Shown here one piece after another: positions 22,203 to 22,253 of a stretch of 22,253 nucleotides of DNA. A program made the translations under genes and the position numbers. The stretch comes from Paenibacillus sp. UBA6285. GTDB lineage: Bacteria; Bacillota; Bacilli; Paenibacillales; Paenibacillaceae. Position 1 is the first letter of the stretch, and every line of letters starts with the position of its first letter. The stretch lies in assembly GCA_002438345.1 (NCBI GenBank), contig DJUJ01000049.1, positions 64,884 to 87,136 on the forward strand. The letters run 5' to 3'. The notes below the pieces were generated by a model. That model made no database searches and had not been told where the DNA came from. It saw only the letters and a list, made by a program, of their open reading frames with translations.

Positions 22203-22253
22203 CAAGCAAAAACGCCTTCGGCGTCCCAAATGGACGGTAAGCGTTTATGCGAG
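22203..22253 (+). repeat. Dispersed two-hairpin repeat, copy 5 (cut by window edge)
   Basis: CAAGCAAAAACGCCTTCGGC...GGACGGTAAGCGTTTATGCGAG reproduces module 1 and the junction GCGAG before module 2. It is in sense orientation about 80 bases after the protease stop codon, just beyond the terminator hairpin. Confidence 0.85.

Noticed and set aside
1..22253. Insertion sequence, prophage, defence system or biosynthetic cluster
   Set aside because: No transposase, integrase, phage, restriction, toxin-antitoxin or synthase gene was recognised in any frame; gene content is largely housekeeping and sporulation.

Overview
The window looks like a chromosomal segment of an endospore-forming Firmicute, most probably Paenibacillus or a close relative. 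The basis is direct reading: strong AGGAGG-type ribosome sites, frequent GTG/TTG starts, a T-box leader, an alpha/beta-type spore protein (SASP) behind a sigma-G-like promoter, the sporulation protein YlbJ, a YycC-family protein, and two secreted proteins with copper-amine-oxidase-like stalk domains. I see no transposase, phage gene, CRISPR array, rRNA or tRNA. It is mostly core genome with some lineage-specific parts.

Layout. 1-4130 (minus strand): a small membrane protein, a CvpA-like/transglutaminase fusion and a class B penicillin-binding protein. 4300-5990 (plus): an MFS transporter and a 117-aa stand-alone Toprim protein. 6094-7740 (minus): ctaB and a SCO1-type copper chaperone, a small haem-A/cytochrome-oxidase assembly operon. 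7980-9275 (plus): a YdjM/DUF457 membrane hydrolase and a 62-aa membrane protein. 9277-10615 (minus): trpS under a tryptophan T-box. 10702-12110 (plus): an aldose-1-epimerase-like protein and the SASP. 12302-13009 (minus): an unrecognised 135-aa protein whose probable 5' leader contains a 66-bp tandem repeat. 13113-15004 (minus): pepF. 15123-15541 (plus): YycC and a Cys-rich 76-aa protein, overlapping by ATGA. 15634-16820 (minus): truncated haemoglobin, then a DUF2225 protein. 16869-17069 (minus): a 31-aa membrane microprotein with its own promoter and terminator. 17177-19379 (plus): ylbJ and NAD kinase. 19405-22176 (plus): a secreted stalk-domain/NTF2-like protein and a secreted CtpA-type protease with a C-terminal stalk domain.

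How parts connect. pepF, the truncated haemoglobin and NAD kinase are the same families as B. subtilis yjbG, yjbI and yjbN, so 13-19 kb resembles a rearranged yjb neighbourhood lacking spxH and relQ. ctaB and SCO serve cytochrome oxidase maturation. The last two genes are probably an extracytoplasmic pair.

The signals least explained by ordinary annotation are: (i) a dispersed two-hairpin repeat family with five copies here, four of them in sense orientation just after a stop codon; (ii) the 66-bp tandem repeat in a probable leader; (iii) the 31-aa microprotein gene. I found no clear defence or mobile system. All calls are by eye, without database searches.
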